DNA from: Couchioplanes caeruleus
GTDB taxonomy: Bacteria; Actinomycetota; Actinomycetes; Mycobacteriales; Micromonosporaceae
DNA: 64,000 bases
NCBI RefSeq assembly: GCF_003751945.1
Contig: NZ_RJKL01000001.1
Span: 7,024,501 to 7,088,500, forward strand
Direction: 5' to 3'
Position 1 is the stretch's first letter; every line of letters starts with the position of its first letter. The position numbers and the translations under genes were made by a program. The notes under the pieces were generated by a model that made no database searches, was not told where the DNA came from, and saw nothing but the letters and a program-made list of their open reading frames with translations. Of the stretch, positions 25,582 through 34,082 are shown piece by piece.

Positions 25582-26523
25582 ATGAGTAGCGATGAAGGTT
25601 CCATCCTCGATCAAGCGCGTCAGCATCATCGCAAGCAGTTGAACGCCCTGTTCCGCCGTCCCGGCATGTACGGCCGTGACGAGATAGCCGAGCTGCTCCT
25701 GCTGGGCGCGATGGCAGCCGTGGACGGCAGCTCAGCACGGTGGGAGACAGAGTTCGACAGCCTCCGCAATCACTTCTTCTCCGCCACGGGAGTCAAAGGC
25801 CGCTACTCCAACCTGCTGCCGACAGACGCAGTACGTGACGCCGCAGCATCGGTCTATGCCGGCATCGCTCACCGATGCGGCTGGCTTGATCTCGACCGAA
25901 CCATGTCCGCGGCCGAGTATCGACAGCTCACCGCCACCATTGATGAACGGGTCTTACAAGACCAGACCCTCTCCCAAGTCATCGGCACGTTCGGCGAACC
26001 GTCACTGTGGGTTGGTGGAAGAAACTCCTTGGGGGCCAAAACGCTCGGTTACGCCACAGCCAGTTCGAAGGACGACCTGATCTGCTTCCATCTCTGGAGC
26101 GCCATTGCAACCACCGACCCCGACGCCGGACCACAGTCTCTGCATCCGGAACCGGTGGTACTCGCAGTGCGTCATCGAACCAATGACGCCCCTTACGCGT
26201 TCTCGTTCACTCCAGAAGGCCTTCGTCGCCGACCCACCACTGACCAGCAGAGTCCGCTACGCCCGACCGTTTGGATCTTCCATGGCGACCAGGCCCGACA
26301 CGCCTCCGCCGTCTTCGAGACAGAGGAAGCCGGACTGGCCTGGGCGGGCGAGCACCACGTCACCGGCATCCTGGCCGAGTACCCCTACGGAGGCGCCTAC
26401 GACATCGCACTCAGCGAAGGCCGCTTCACACCGTCGCAGTCACACCACGGCACCACCGACCACGTCGCCGCCTTCGCTCCCGGCCTACGGCATCTCCACC
26501 TGGTCGACGGCCAACCAGACTGA
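25582..26523 (+). CDS. Cargo protein with C-terminal DUF7710-like domain
   Basis: 313 aa from ATG 25582. The N-terminal part contains LNALFRRPGMYGRDEIAELL and LGAMAAVDGSS. A middle domain follows, and the C-terminal ~70 residues (PTVWIFHGDQARHASAVFET, then EYPYGGAYDIALSEGRF) resemble DUF7710, a small domain often found among toxin-immunity neighbourhoods. Cytoplasmic. First gene inside the left end of the Tn7-like element. Biochemical function unknown. Confidence 0.65.
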   Translation: MSSDEGSILDQARQHHRKQLNALFRRPGMYGRDEIAELLLLGAMAAVDGSSARWETEFDSLRNHFFSATGVKGRYSNLLPTDAVRDAAASVYAGIAHRCGWLDLDRTMSAAEYRQLTATIDERVLQDQTLSQVIGTFGEPSLWVGGRNSLGAKTLGYATASSKDDLICFHLWSAIATTDPDAGPQSLHPEPVVLAVRHRTNDAPYAFSFTPEGLRRRPTTDQQSPLRPTVWIFHGDQARHASAVFETEEAGLAWAGEHHVTGILAEYPYGGAYDIALSEGRFTPSQSHHGTTDHVAAFAPGLRHLHLVDGQPD

Positions 26524-26555
26524 TCAGCGTCCGCTCATGCCGCAGTCCGCGCCTG

Positions 26556-26831
26556 CTACCCAGTGCGGTACTGATCACGTGCGAGCATCAAAGAAGCTGA
26601 GCCGAGATCCAGAGGGTTGATGCGAGCGTCGAGATGAATGTGGGCCCCCTCTGGCGCATGGACGTCGGACAGCGCGAGGCACATTCGGGCGAGATCGCGA
26701 AGTCCGGCTGAGTCACCGAAGATTTCTACCGATCCGTCCACCACTTGCACCGTGATGGTGCCGCCTTCAGCGGGTGCTACAACTCCGATCGACGCATCGT
26801 AGGCCGGCACGGAAATCGAAGGTCCTGGCAT
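26556..26831 (-). CDS. Imm32-like immunity protein
   Basis: 91 aa from the ATG at 26831 (MPGPSISVPAYDASIGVVAP). The pattern VDGSVEIFGDSAGLRDLARM, then CLALSDVHAPEGAHIHLDAR and an ending LDLGSASLMLARD fits the Imm32 family of polymorphic-toxin immunity proteins: a beta strand with G, a GLxxLAR helix, HxHLD and a terminal strand. No cognate toxin gene is adjacent. Assigned from pattern memory. Confidence 0.6.
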   Translation of the reverse strand: MPGPSISVPAYDASIGVVAPAEGGTITVQVVDGSVEIFGDSAGLRDLARMCLALSDVHAPEGAHIHLDARINPLDLGSASLMLARDQYRTG

Positions 26832-26998
26832 GGGTCTCATTCTCCATGCTGTCCGCAGCTCTTACTCTCCTGCCGCCGTTCGTGCGCGCGGGGCAGCGCC
26901 GGCCGTCACGGTTGGTGACCGGCGGCGCGGAGCCTGGTAGACCTGAACTGCCGAATAGCGGATACATCGACCGACACAGTCGCTGCCATGATCTCCGT

Positions 26999-27433
26999 AT
27001 GGCGCACGACTTGTTTCCTCCTGGGCCTTCCGTGTTGACCAATCTGGCTGAGGTCGTCCATCTGGCGCACATGGACGACCCATCCTGGCTTGTGGCGGTC
27101 CAGTTCCGCTTCCACGAGGGATACCTCCAGGTGGAAGCCGATCCTGACGACGACACGGTCGAGATTTCCTTCGATCCGCAGCAACGGCCGCAGCTTCATC
27201 ACTGGGTGTCGGATTCGGTGCCGACCCAACCGGATCAGCACTATGCCGGCCTGCTCGGCATGGCCTGCGCCTGGCGGTGGGTGCTTCGCAATCAGCAGGG
27301 ATACGAGGACGCGTTCCAGATCGAACTGGGCACACCGTCGTCAACCACGACGTTGCAGTACCTCGCGATGGCCTCGCGCCTCCACGTCCGCCACGTGAAA
27401 GACGTACCGATCCCGCAAAGGGCCCGGTCCTGA
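26999..27433 (+). CDS. Small cargo protein, possible immunity
   Basis: 144 aa (MAHDLFPPGPSVLTNLAEVV), with DPSWLVAVQFRFHEGYLQVE and DDDTVEISFDPQQRP, then a helix GLLGMACAWRWVLRNQQGYE. The N-terminal half, with its strand, Asp-rich turn and strand, recalls DUF6334-type small proteins seen near immunity genes, but I cannot be certain. It lies in the cargo half of the Tn7-like element, divergent from the Imm32-like gene. Confidence 0.5.
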   Translation: MAHDLFPPGPSVLTNLAEVVHLAHMDDPSWLVAVQFRFHEGYLQVEADPDDDTVEISFDPQQRPQLHHWVSDSVPTQPDQHYAGLLGMACAWRWVLRNQQGYEDAFQIELGTPSSTTTLQYLAMASRLHVRHVKDVPIPQRARS

Positions 27434-27545
27434 GCCGTACGCACATGGCCGCGATCCGCTTGGCCGTTGGTTACTGGTACGCCGTTGCTCGGATAGCGGG
27501 CTCCGGCTGGGGGCAGTGCTCGGTGGCGTCGATGAGGGCCCTTGC

Positions 27546-28067
27546 TCACACCTCTGTGAGGGCAATCTTGAGGTCTTTGGGCGTATGTGACCGGTCCAGT
27601 GCCCATGCCCAGCCGGGAAGGGCGACGGCTTCGGTGAAGAACTCGTCCAGGGTTTTGCCAAAGGACCACAGGTGTCCCGACCTCAGAAGCTCGGTGTCCG
27701 TGCTGGAAGCCCAGTGAAGCGTGCAGCTCAGTTGCCACATCGGCGCGTCCTCATCGCTGGCGTCGATGAGCTGCCGGGTGAGATCGGCCGAGAACTCGGG
27801 CCGACCACGGAAGTCGAACGTGCCGAACTGGGCGAGGACTCCGTCCCCGTCCTCCTCAGGTCGCCCCACGCCGTCGACCGGCAGCGCGGCGAACCGTCGG
27901 AAGACCTCGACGATGCTTCGCACGTCTGCCGCAGTCACCGTGCTCGGGTACACTCCTGCGCTTTCAAGCATCGACGCCAGGAGCGTCCCCGTCTCTCGGA
28001 TTGTCACCACGGAATGATCATCTCGTGGTGCGGCATTCAGACCAAGCGTGGCTTGATCGCCAGCCAC
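27546..28067 (-). CDS. Cargo hypothetical protein
   Basis: Up to 173 aa. The start is uncertain: the in-frame GTG at 28010 (VVTIRETGTLLASMLESAGV) avoids the overlap with the upstream gene. Contains VRSIVEVFRRFAALPVDG, GVLAQFGTFDFRGRPEFSAD and a Trp-rich helix SFGKTLDEFFTEAVALPGWA. The size and mixed alpha/beta pattern suit an immunity-type protein. No family recognised. Confidence 0.5.
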   Translation of the reverse strand: MAGDQATLGLNAAPRDDHSVVTIRETGTLLASMLESAGVYPSTVTAADVRSIVEVFRRFAALPVDGVGRPEEDGDGVLAQFGTFDFRGRPEFSADLTRQLIDASDEDAPMWQLSCTLHWASSTDTELLRSGHLWSFGKTLDEFFTEAVALPGWAWALDRSHTPKDLKIALTEV

Positions 28068-28618
28068 GCGCGGAGACGATCGACCAGATCCGGATCCTCG
28101 AGGTCGGCCTGGAGAAGTTCCGCAGCGTTAAGCAGGTTCTTGGCGCGCCGTGAATCGAGCAGCTCTTGGCGTTCCAGCGAGTGCAGGTCCACCCGATCGG
28201 TCAGGACGGCGACGCGGTCGAGGGACACGGGTATGGCATCCAGGCACGCCCGGACCACGGTGTCCGCTGACGGCAGGCTCGAAGCCGCCATTGCGGCGTC
28301 GCGCATCTGCGCCACGTAGTACGCCGTCCGCTCCGCGACCTCGCCCTGCTCGAGCGCGCCACGCCAACCGGCCTGGCCCAGCAGCCAAATCTTCAGCTGA
28401 GCCCATGCCGGTCGCCCCGCCGGCCGCTCCTCCCATCGCTCATCGATCAACAGCAGCAGGTGCAACCACCAGTTCGCGTCTGGAGGCCCCGGCTGACGGT
28501 GGTCGAGCCATCGCAGACGGCCGTCCTCGTCCGACCGCAACAGCTGGTCGAGTTCCCCGCTCGCTACCACCTCGTCTCGCACATGGCCAACAGTGTCGCC
28601 ACCCACGACGATAATCAA
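28037..28618 (-). CDS. Cargo hypothetical protein, helical
   Basis: Up to 193 aa, probably with a non-ATG start (TTG at 28618 or an internal GTG). It contains the hydrophobic Trp-rich segment DANWWLHLLLLIDERWEE, then AWAQLKIWLLGQAGW and a long helix (LLDSRRAKNLLNAAELLQAD). Overlaps the downstream gene by 31 bp if both longest starts are used, so the two form one transcript. Not recognised. Confidence 0.45.
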   Translation of the reverse strand: MIIVVGGDTVGHVRDEVVASGELDQLLRSDEDGRLRWLDHRQPGPPDANWWLHLLLLIDERWEERPAGRPAWAQLKIWLLGQAGWRGALEQGEVAERTAYYVAQMRDAAMAASSLPSADTVVRACLDAIPVSLDRVAVLTDRVDLHSLERQELLDSRRAKNLLNAAELLQADLEDPDLVDRLRAWLAIKPRLV

Positions 28619-28940
28619 GAACCAGCGACCGTCGGGCTATGACGTATCGCCATTCAACGGCCAGGCCTGACCATGATCAGATGCCTTGATCTGAGTCGCG
28701 ATCCGAGGGTTGACGCTCGTCCGCGGATTACGCACCCTGAGCAGCGAGCAGCTGACGGCCGGCATCGGTTGAAATCCGTACCTTGTTCGCGCTGGCGCGA
28801 GAGCACGCGCTCCACCTACACGCTCGGGAGACGGCCCACGGCACGTCTGGTTTCGTCGGCACGGTGTCGCTCTTTTCGGCGATGGGACGTTTGCCTCGTC
28901 GGCCATAGCCTGCAGGAACGGGGACACGGGCGGGAGGGGC
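28619..28940. other. Intergenic region before the transposition operon
   Basis: The divergent 320-bp gap between the cargo pair and tnsA. It contains a short inverted repeat, TCAGAT/ATCTGA, spaced 6 nt (around 28677-28694), which could be an operator for transposase expression. No ORF supported. Confidence 0.35.
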
Positions 28941-29705
28941 ATGGCCGAGACGGTGATGTCGGCAGACGCGGCGTTGACAGCCGCGCGTCAGGTCGCCGCC
29001 CTGCGGTATGCGATCGGATACGCGAAACCTGACGGCCTGGAACGCACGGTTAGTTTGCCGGACGCGCTGGCGGTGGCGTTCGAAGCGGTGCCGCCGGTGC
29101 GGTCGTTCGCCCGGTATCAGGGCCAGCGCAGCAACACCGGGCTGTGGTGGTCGGCCTCGACCGGTGGGCATGTGGGGTTCGAGTCCTGGCTGGAACGCGA
29201 TCACCTGATGCTGCTTGACTTCGACCCGATGGTGGCGGCGATCGCGTCGCAGCCGTTCCGGTTGTACTACGACGACGGCACCCGTGTACGCCGGCATGTG
29301 CCGGACTTCTTCGCCCGGCTCACCGACGGCACCGGAGTGGTCATCGACGTGCGGCCTGCCGCCCGCGTGAAGCCGGCCGACGCGGCGGGGTTCGCCGCGA
29401 CCGGCCGCGCCTGCGCGCTGGTGGGCTGGCAGTATCGGCTACTACACGAGCCCGATGCGACGGTGACCGCGAATGTGCGCTGGTTGGCCGGCTACCGGCA
29501 TCCCCGCTGCGCACGACCCGACCTGCAGGAGGCGGCCGAAGAACTCCTCGCGGCGCCGATGCCGTTGATGCAGGCCGGCGCGCTGCTCGGCGATCCGCTG
29601 GCAAGCCTGCCGGTGATCTTCCATCTGCTCTGGCGTGGCCGGTTGCGCACCGACCTGACCATCGCTCTGTCGGCTACCTCGCCCGTGACAGCGGTCAGGC
29701 GATGA
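28941..29705 (+). CDS. tnsA: TnsA-like transposon endonuclease
   Basis: 254 aa, ATG with GGGAGGGG upstream. TnsA nicks the 5' ends of the transposon so that TnsB and TnsA together make cut-and-paste breaks. A restriction-fold core is visible: GFESWLERDHLMLLDFDP (Glu81), RRHVPDFFARLTDG (Asp122) and VVIDVRPA (Asp136-x-Arg138). The canonical Gln-x-Lys is Asp-Val-Arg here, which from memory is usual for actinobacterial TnsA-like proteins. Its stop overlaps tnsB by ATGA. Confidence 0.85.
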   Translation: MAETVMSADAALTAARQVAALRYAIGYAKPDGLERTVSLPDALAVAFEAVPPVRSFARYQGQRSNTGLWWSASTGGHVGFESWLERDHLMLLDFDPMVAAIASQPFRLYYDDGTRVRRHVPDFFARLTDGTGVVIDVRPAARVKPADAAGFAATGRACALVGWQYRLLHEPDATVTANVRWLAGYRHPRCARPDLQEAAEELLAAPMPLMQAGALLGDPLASLPVIFHLLWRGRLRTDLTIALSATSPVTAVRR

Positions 29706-31753
29706 CCGCCGGCCATAACCAGGTGTTACGTGTCGGCGACCGGGTCCGTTTCGAGGACGACGAGTGGAGCGTCACCGGGCTCGACGGCACCCGGGTGCGT
29801 CTGTCCGGCGACACCGGCCGAACGCGGCTGCTGCTGGCAGGCCATCTACTGGCCAGCCCGGGCTTCCGGCTCCTCGGAGCAGATCCTGCGGCCCGATATC
29901 TCGACCCCGTCGGGCTGTTGGACGCCCTGCCCCCTTCGGTGGTGCAGCGAGCGCGCAGCTGGGAGCGGCATGTCGTCGAGGTCGAGACCGGGCTGCCGCC
30001 CGACGCCCCGCCCGGCACACCTGCCCACGCCTCGTTCGATCCCTCCACGCGCACCCTGGCCCAGCGAGATGCCGCGAAGGCCGCCGAACTGAGCCTCGCC
30101 GGCGAGCCCGTCAGCGCTGCAACGGTCAAACGGATGCGGCTGCGCTACCGCGCCGGCGGCATTTGGGCTCTGGTCGACCATCGTGGCACCCGACCGGTCG
30201 GCCAGCACGGGCGCGTCGACCCGCGGGTGGCCACTGTTCTCGCGGCGGCCATGCAGGCCGAAACCCTCGAGTCGACCGGCACCCGGTCGCGGCTGCGGCG
30301 CCGCGTCGAGCGGCAGATCGCGGTCGAATACGGCGACCACGAGGTGCGCATGCCGTCACGGGCGACGTTCTACCGGCTCTGCGCGGCCATGGACACCGGC
30401 CGGCACACCTTCGGGCAGGCGACCACCCCCCGCACCCAGGCGAACCGGCCGGAACGCCCGTTCACCCAGACGCTCGCGCAGCGTCCGGGTGAACTAGTGC
30501 AGATCGACACGTCACCGCTGGACGTTATCGCTTTGCTCGACGACGGCGTGCCCGGACGGGTCGAGCTAACTATCGTGCTGGACGTCGCGACCCGCTCGAT
30601 CTGCGCCGCGGTTCTACGCCCGAGAGGCACCAAAGCGGTGGACGCGGCGCTGCTGTTGGCCCGGATGCTGGTGCCCGAACCGATGCGACCCGGCTGGCCC
30701 GAGGCACTGCACATGGCTCGCTCCAGCATCCCGCACGGCCGACTGCTGGCGCTGGACGAGCGGCTCGAGCACGCCGCGGCGCGGCCGGTGGTAGTGCCCG
30801 AGACCGTCGTGACCGACCGCGGCTCGGTGTTCCTTTCCCAGACCTTTGTCAGCGCGTGCGCCCGGCTGGGGATCTCGATCCAGACAGCGCGGCCGCGTAC
30901 GCCGACCGACAAAGGCATCGTCGAGCGGTCGTTCCGGTCGATCAACACCCTGTTCAGCCAGCACGTCGCGGGCTACCTCGGCGCCGACGTCACCCGGCGA
31001 GGAACCCCGGACACAACCCAGGCCCGCTGGTCGGTCCCGCAGTTGCAGGAGCTGCTCGACGAATGGATCGTCGCCGGCTGGCAGCCGCGCCCGCACGAAG
31101 GCCTGCGCTTGGCGGCTTCAGGTCTGCGGCCGCTGTCGCCTAACGAGATGTTCGCTGCGGGGATTGCCGCAGCGGGCTATCTGCGCCTGCCGCTGACCGG
31201 CGACGACTACCTTGAACTGTTGCCCGTCTGCTGGCGCACCATCGGCGACCACGGCATCCAGATCGGTCATCGGCACTACGACAGCCCGCAGCTCAACCCC
31301 TGCCGGCACACCACTTCCGGCGTGGCCGGCAAGAACCGGCGCTGGGAGATCCACTACGACCCGTACAACCTGTCCCAAGTATTCGTCCGCGACATGCGCA
31401 CGAAGCGGTGGATCACCGCCACTTGGACCCACCTGCCCATGGTCGCAGCGCCGTTCGCCGACTTCACCTGGCGCGCCGCCCGCCAGATCGTGGCCGGCCA
31501 AGGCGGCGACACTTCGCAGCAGAGCGAGGTGGCACATGCCCTGCACGACCTGCTAACCCGCGCCGCCGGGCCGTCCGCACCCGACGCCCACGCTCGCCGG
31601 GTCCGCGCCCGCACCGCGGCAGCCCCACCCGCACCGCGGCCCGACCTCCCCGACGCACGCTCCGACGACGCACCGACCGACGACGATGCCCCTATCGCCA
31701 CGATCATTCCGCTGCGCGCCTTCGAGGCAGGAGACGAGCGACGCTACCGATGA
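29702..31753 (+). CDS. tnsB: TnsB-like DDE transposase
   Basis: 683 aa, an RNase H-fold retroviral-integrase superfamily transposase that binds the end repeats and joins 3' ends to target DNA. The triad is D269 (LVQIDTSPLD), D372 (VVTDRGSVF) and E408 (TDKGIVERSF), giving the classic D-x35-E spacing. Helix-turn-helix-like regions lie between residues 110 and 240. A Mu-transposase-type beta barrel follows the core, and the C-terminal tail is basic then acidic, as expected for contact with TnsC. Starts and stops overlap both neighbours. Confidence 0.93.
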   Translation: MTAGHNQVLRVGDRVRFEDDEWSVTGLDGTRVRLSGDTGRTRLLLAGHLLASPGFRLLGADPAARYLDPVGLLDALPPSVVQRARSWERHVVEVETGLPPDAPPGTPAHASFDPSTRTLAQRDAAKAAELSLAGEPVSAATVKRMRLRYRAGGIWALVDHRGTRPVGQHGRVDPRVATVLAAAMQAETLESTGTRSRLRRRVERQIAVEYGDHEVRMPSRATFYRLCAAMDTGRHTFGQATTPRTQANRPERPFTQTLAQRPGELVQIDTSPLDVIALLDDGVPGRVELTIVLDVATRSICAAVLRPRGTKAVDAALLLARMLVPEPMRPGWPEALHMARSSIPHGRLLALDERLEHAAARPVVVPETVVTDRGSVFLSQTFVSACARLGISIQTARPRTPTDKGIVERSFRSINTLFSQHVAGYLGADVTRRGTPDTTQARWSVPQLQELLDEWIVAGWQPRPHEGLRLAASGLRPLSPNEMFAAGIAAAGYLRLPLTGDDYLELLPVCWRTIGDHGIQIGHRHYDSPQLNPCRHTTSGVAGKNRRWEIHYDPYNLSQVFVRDMRTKRWITATWTHLPMVAAPFADFTWRAARQIVAGQGGDTSQQSEVAHALHDLLTRAAGPSAPDAHARRVRARTAAAPPAPRPDLPDARSDDAPTDDDAPIATIIPLRAFEAGDERRYR

Positions 31754-32804
31754 CCAGCCAAGAAGCCGACCCGGCGGCCGACTGCGAAAGCCCGGCCACC
31801 ACCAAGGAGGGCTGGGCGGCCTTCGTCAACCGGCAGCCCACACCCGTCAAGTTGCTCGGCCCCGCCGAGCTTTCAGCGCTCACCCCTGCCCAGCGCGACG
31901 TCTACGACGAAACCCGCATCGGGCACCATGCCCGGCTCATCGTGGTCGCGACCCCCACCGTCGAACGCGTCGTCAAGACCGGACGGCGGCTGACCGTGCT
32001 CAACCGCGGCCAGGACACTGCCCGCCGGGGACTGGTCGTCACTGGGGAATCCAGCACCGGCAAGACCACCGCGATCAAACAACTCGGCAAACACCACGAA
32101 CTGCTCGCCCGGCGCCGGCGCACCGCCCCCGGCCCGTTCCTACCGGTCGTCTACGTCACCGTCCCACCCGCGGCGACCCCGAAAGTCCTCGCCGCCGAGT
32201 TCGCTCGGTTCCTCGGCCTACCGCTACCCCGGCACCTCAACCAGGTCAACATCACCAACGCCGTCTGCGACCTGCTCTTCCAGCTGCGCACAGACTCGTG
32301 CTCGTCGACGAGATCCACAACCTCAACCTCGCCACCCGCGGCGGCGCCGAAAGCTCCGACCAGCTCAAATACCTTGCCGAACGCATCCCCGCCACGTTCA
32401 TCTACGCCGGCATCGACGTCGAACACGTCGGCTTGTTCACCGGCGTCCGCGGCCGCCAAATCGCCGGCCGCTTCACCAGCATCGCCAGCACACCCTTCAT
32501 CTACGGCACCCGCAGCCAGCGCGACCAATGAGCCGCCCTGATCGCCGCCCTCGAAACCGCCCTGCGACTGCACCGGCACCGCCCCGGCAGCCTGCTGCGC
32601 CTGGCCACCTACCTCTACGAACGCACCAACGGCATGATCGGCAGCCTCTCGCATCTGCTGCGCGACGCCGCGATCGAGGCCATCTACGACGGCACCGAAC
32701 GCCTCACCCAGACCAGCCTCGACCAGGTGACCCTCGACCACGCCGCCGAGCGCCAAACCCCACCACGACCACGCCGCCGCCAGCCAGCCGTCCGACCCGC
32801 ATGA
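31750..32804 (+). pseudogene. tnsC: TnsC-like AAA+ ATPase, frameshift and nonsense
   Basis: Starts at an ATGA overlap with tnsB. Walker A is GESSTGKT (residues 99-106) in the first frame. A one-base loss near 32290 moves the rest (LVLVDEIHNL Walker B, then LKYLAERIPATFIYAGIDVE) into the next frame. In that frame TGA at 32529-32531 replaces the Trp expected in the segment GTRSQRD-x-W, after which homology continues (ALIAALETALRLH, then RTNGMIGSLSHLL) to a stop overlapping tniQ. TnsC licenses target choice and recruits the transposase, so these lesions should block transposition unless they are sequencing errors. Confidence 0.85.
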
Positions 32805-33874
32805 TCCGCCCGGACGCTCAAAGCCTCACCGGCCCATGGCAGCAACCCGCCCGGGCGCTGCCCATACCCCTGTCACCACTGCCGCGCGAGTTCTTGTTCT
32901 CCTACGTCCGGCGGCTGGCCGCCGCCAACCACGCCACGCCGCGACTACTGCTATCCCACCTCGGCCGCCACCACTCCCACCCCAAAGCCGGTGGCATCGC
33001 CACCAGCACCTACGACCTCGCCCTCAACCATGCCGCGCTCACCCGGCTCGCGATCTACAGCGGATCTACACCGGCTGCCCTGCTCAAGGCCACCGGCGCC
33101 GCGCTCTCCACCGACATCGGCCCCACTCCGATCTGTGAGTGGACCAGCATCCTCAACCGGCGGTCCGCCTTCGCCTGCACACGCTGTGCCCCAGAAATTT
33201 CGCCCGGCACCGGTCTGATCGCCCTGGACGAACACCAGCCGGCAATCTGCCGCACCCACCAGGCGATCCTCGCCCGAGCAGGTATCACCGGCGAGCAGCA
33301 ACTCCGCCCCTTCACGGAGATCGCCGCCGCAGCCCACCGTCACCACCACCTGCACCGGCGACGCCGGCACACCTTCAGCCGGTCCCTCGACGCCGCGTCA
33401 GCCCTGATCCGACGTTGGCGGCCCTTCGCCAAGCGGCGGGCCGAGTCCCCCGAACACCTCATCAGCAGATGGCACGAACGCGCCAGCCGACTCAACCTGC
33501 CCGACACCGATCAGCTCGTGCGCTACCCCGAGATGATCGCGCTGGCCCAGCTGTTCAGCACCCTGCCCTGGCCCGATGCGTCCGCAGATCAGCAAGCCAA
33601 GCCGATCATCACCGCGCCCCTGCACTTCCTCGAGCAAGCCGCCGTGCACTTAGCCCATCCCGAACCCAACCAGCTGTTCCAACGCGGTCACCCCCTCTGC
33701 CGCTGGGCCGACGTCCCCGAACGACCCGGCTACTGGTGGCGCGACTACGGAACCGAACCCGACAGAAGCATCTACTTCCGGCACAGGAACAACCCGAAAA
33801 CCGCAGCAGCCCACCGCAGAAAAAGATCAGATTTAGTGAGACCAGCCAGTTCGACACCATCTCAGTCAAACTGA
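32801..33874 (+). CDS. tniQ: TniQ/TnsD-family targeting protein
   Basis: 357 aa from ATG 32801, overlapping tnsC by ATGA. The N-terminal TniQ motif is clear (PIPLSPLPREFLFSYVRRLA, then ATPRLLLSHLG), followed by a zinc-binding set C126-x2-C129 and C150-x2-H153. It is shorter than TnsD and lacks a long C-terminal DNA-binding extension, as in Tn5053/TniQ elements. Its last ~17 codons run through the right-end repeat of the transposon. Confidence 0.88.
   Translation: MIRPDAQSLTGPWQQPARALPIPLSPLPREFLFSYVRRLAAANHATPRLLLSHLGRHHSHPKAGGIATSTYDLALNHAALTRLAIYSGSTPAALLKATGAALSTDIGPTPICEWTSILNRRSAFACTRCAPEISPGTGLIALDEHQPAICRTHQAILARAGITGEQQLRPFTEIAAAAHRHHHLHRRRRHTFSRSLDAASALIRRWRPFAKRRAESPEHLISRWHERASRLNLPDTDQLVRYPEMIALAQLFSTLPWPDASADQQAKPIITAPLHFLEQAAVHLAHPEPNQLFQRGHPLCRWADVPERPGYWWRDYGTEPDRSIYFRHRNNPKTAAAHRRKRSDLVRPASSTPSQSN
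33824..33845. repeat. Right subterminal TnsB-binding-site candidate
   Basis: Inverse counterpart of 25349-25370. It lies inside the 3' end of tniQ, about 80 bp from the right terminus. Confidence 0.5.
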
Positions 33875-33912
33875 TCCGCCGCAGGCCAACGGGCCCCACG
33901 CGGACCAACTTG

Positions 33913-33926
33913 GTTGAGAACTGACA
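33913..33926. repeat. Right terminal inverted repeat of the Tn7-like element
   Basis: GTTGAGAACTGACA, the inverse of TGTCAGTTCTCAAC, one mismatch from the left terminus. Confidence 0.85.
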
Positions 33927-33931
33927 TGGCG
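33927..33931. repeat. Target-site duplication, right copy (TGGCG)
   Basis: Exact repeat of 25321-25325, immediately outside the right terminus. Confidence 0.85.
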
Positions 33932-34082
33932 GGCCCGGCCAGGCGGAAGCAATGCGGCAATGAATGTCATCCGCACCCACCTCGGCCGGGCCGCCGCCAC
34001 TTCCCGCCGCGCCGCCACCCCTCTCGGGTGGCGAGCGCGCATTCCGGCACGTCACGCTGATCATGATCGTTAGCGTCAGTGG

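Larger units (their letters stand above)
25326..33926 (+). mobile_element. Tn7-like (TnsABC-TniQ) transposon, 8601 bp
   Basis: Ends TGTGAGTTCTCAAC (left) and the inverse of TGTCAGTTCTCAAC (right) match at 13 of 14 positions, and TGGCG is duplicated on both sides. Subterminal sites with a shared GTCTCA...TGATC pattern occur inside each end. Five cargo genes on the left are followed by four overlapping genes encoding a TnsA-like endonuclease, a DDE transposase (TnsB), an AAA ATPase (TnsC) and TniQ. No TnsD, TnsE or Cas genes are present, so the targeting route is unknown. tnsC carries two lesions, so this copy is probably immobile. Confidence 0.9.

Noticed and set aside
28669..28700. Possible extra internal transposon-end repeat (GATCAGAT...GATCTGA)
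   Set aside because: Only a short palindrome. It lacks the GTCTCA core of the terminal sites, so it is noted only as a possible operator.
29170..29200. GGTTCGAGTCC resembling a tRNA T-arm
   Set aside because: It lies inside the conserved GFESWLE motif of tnsA, and no other tRNA arms can be folded around it.
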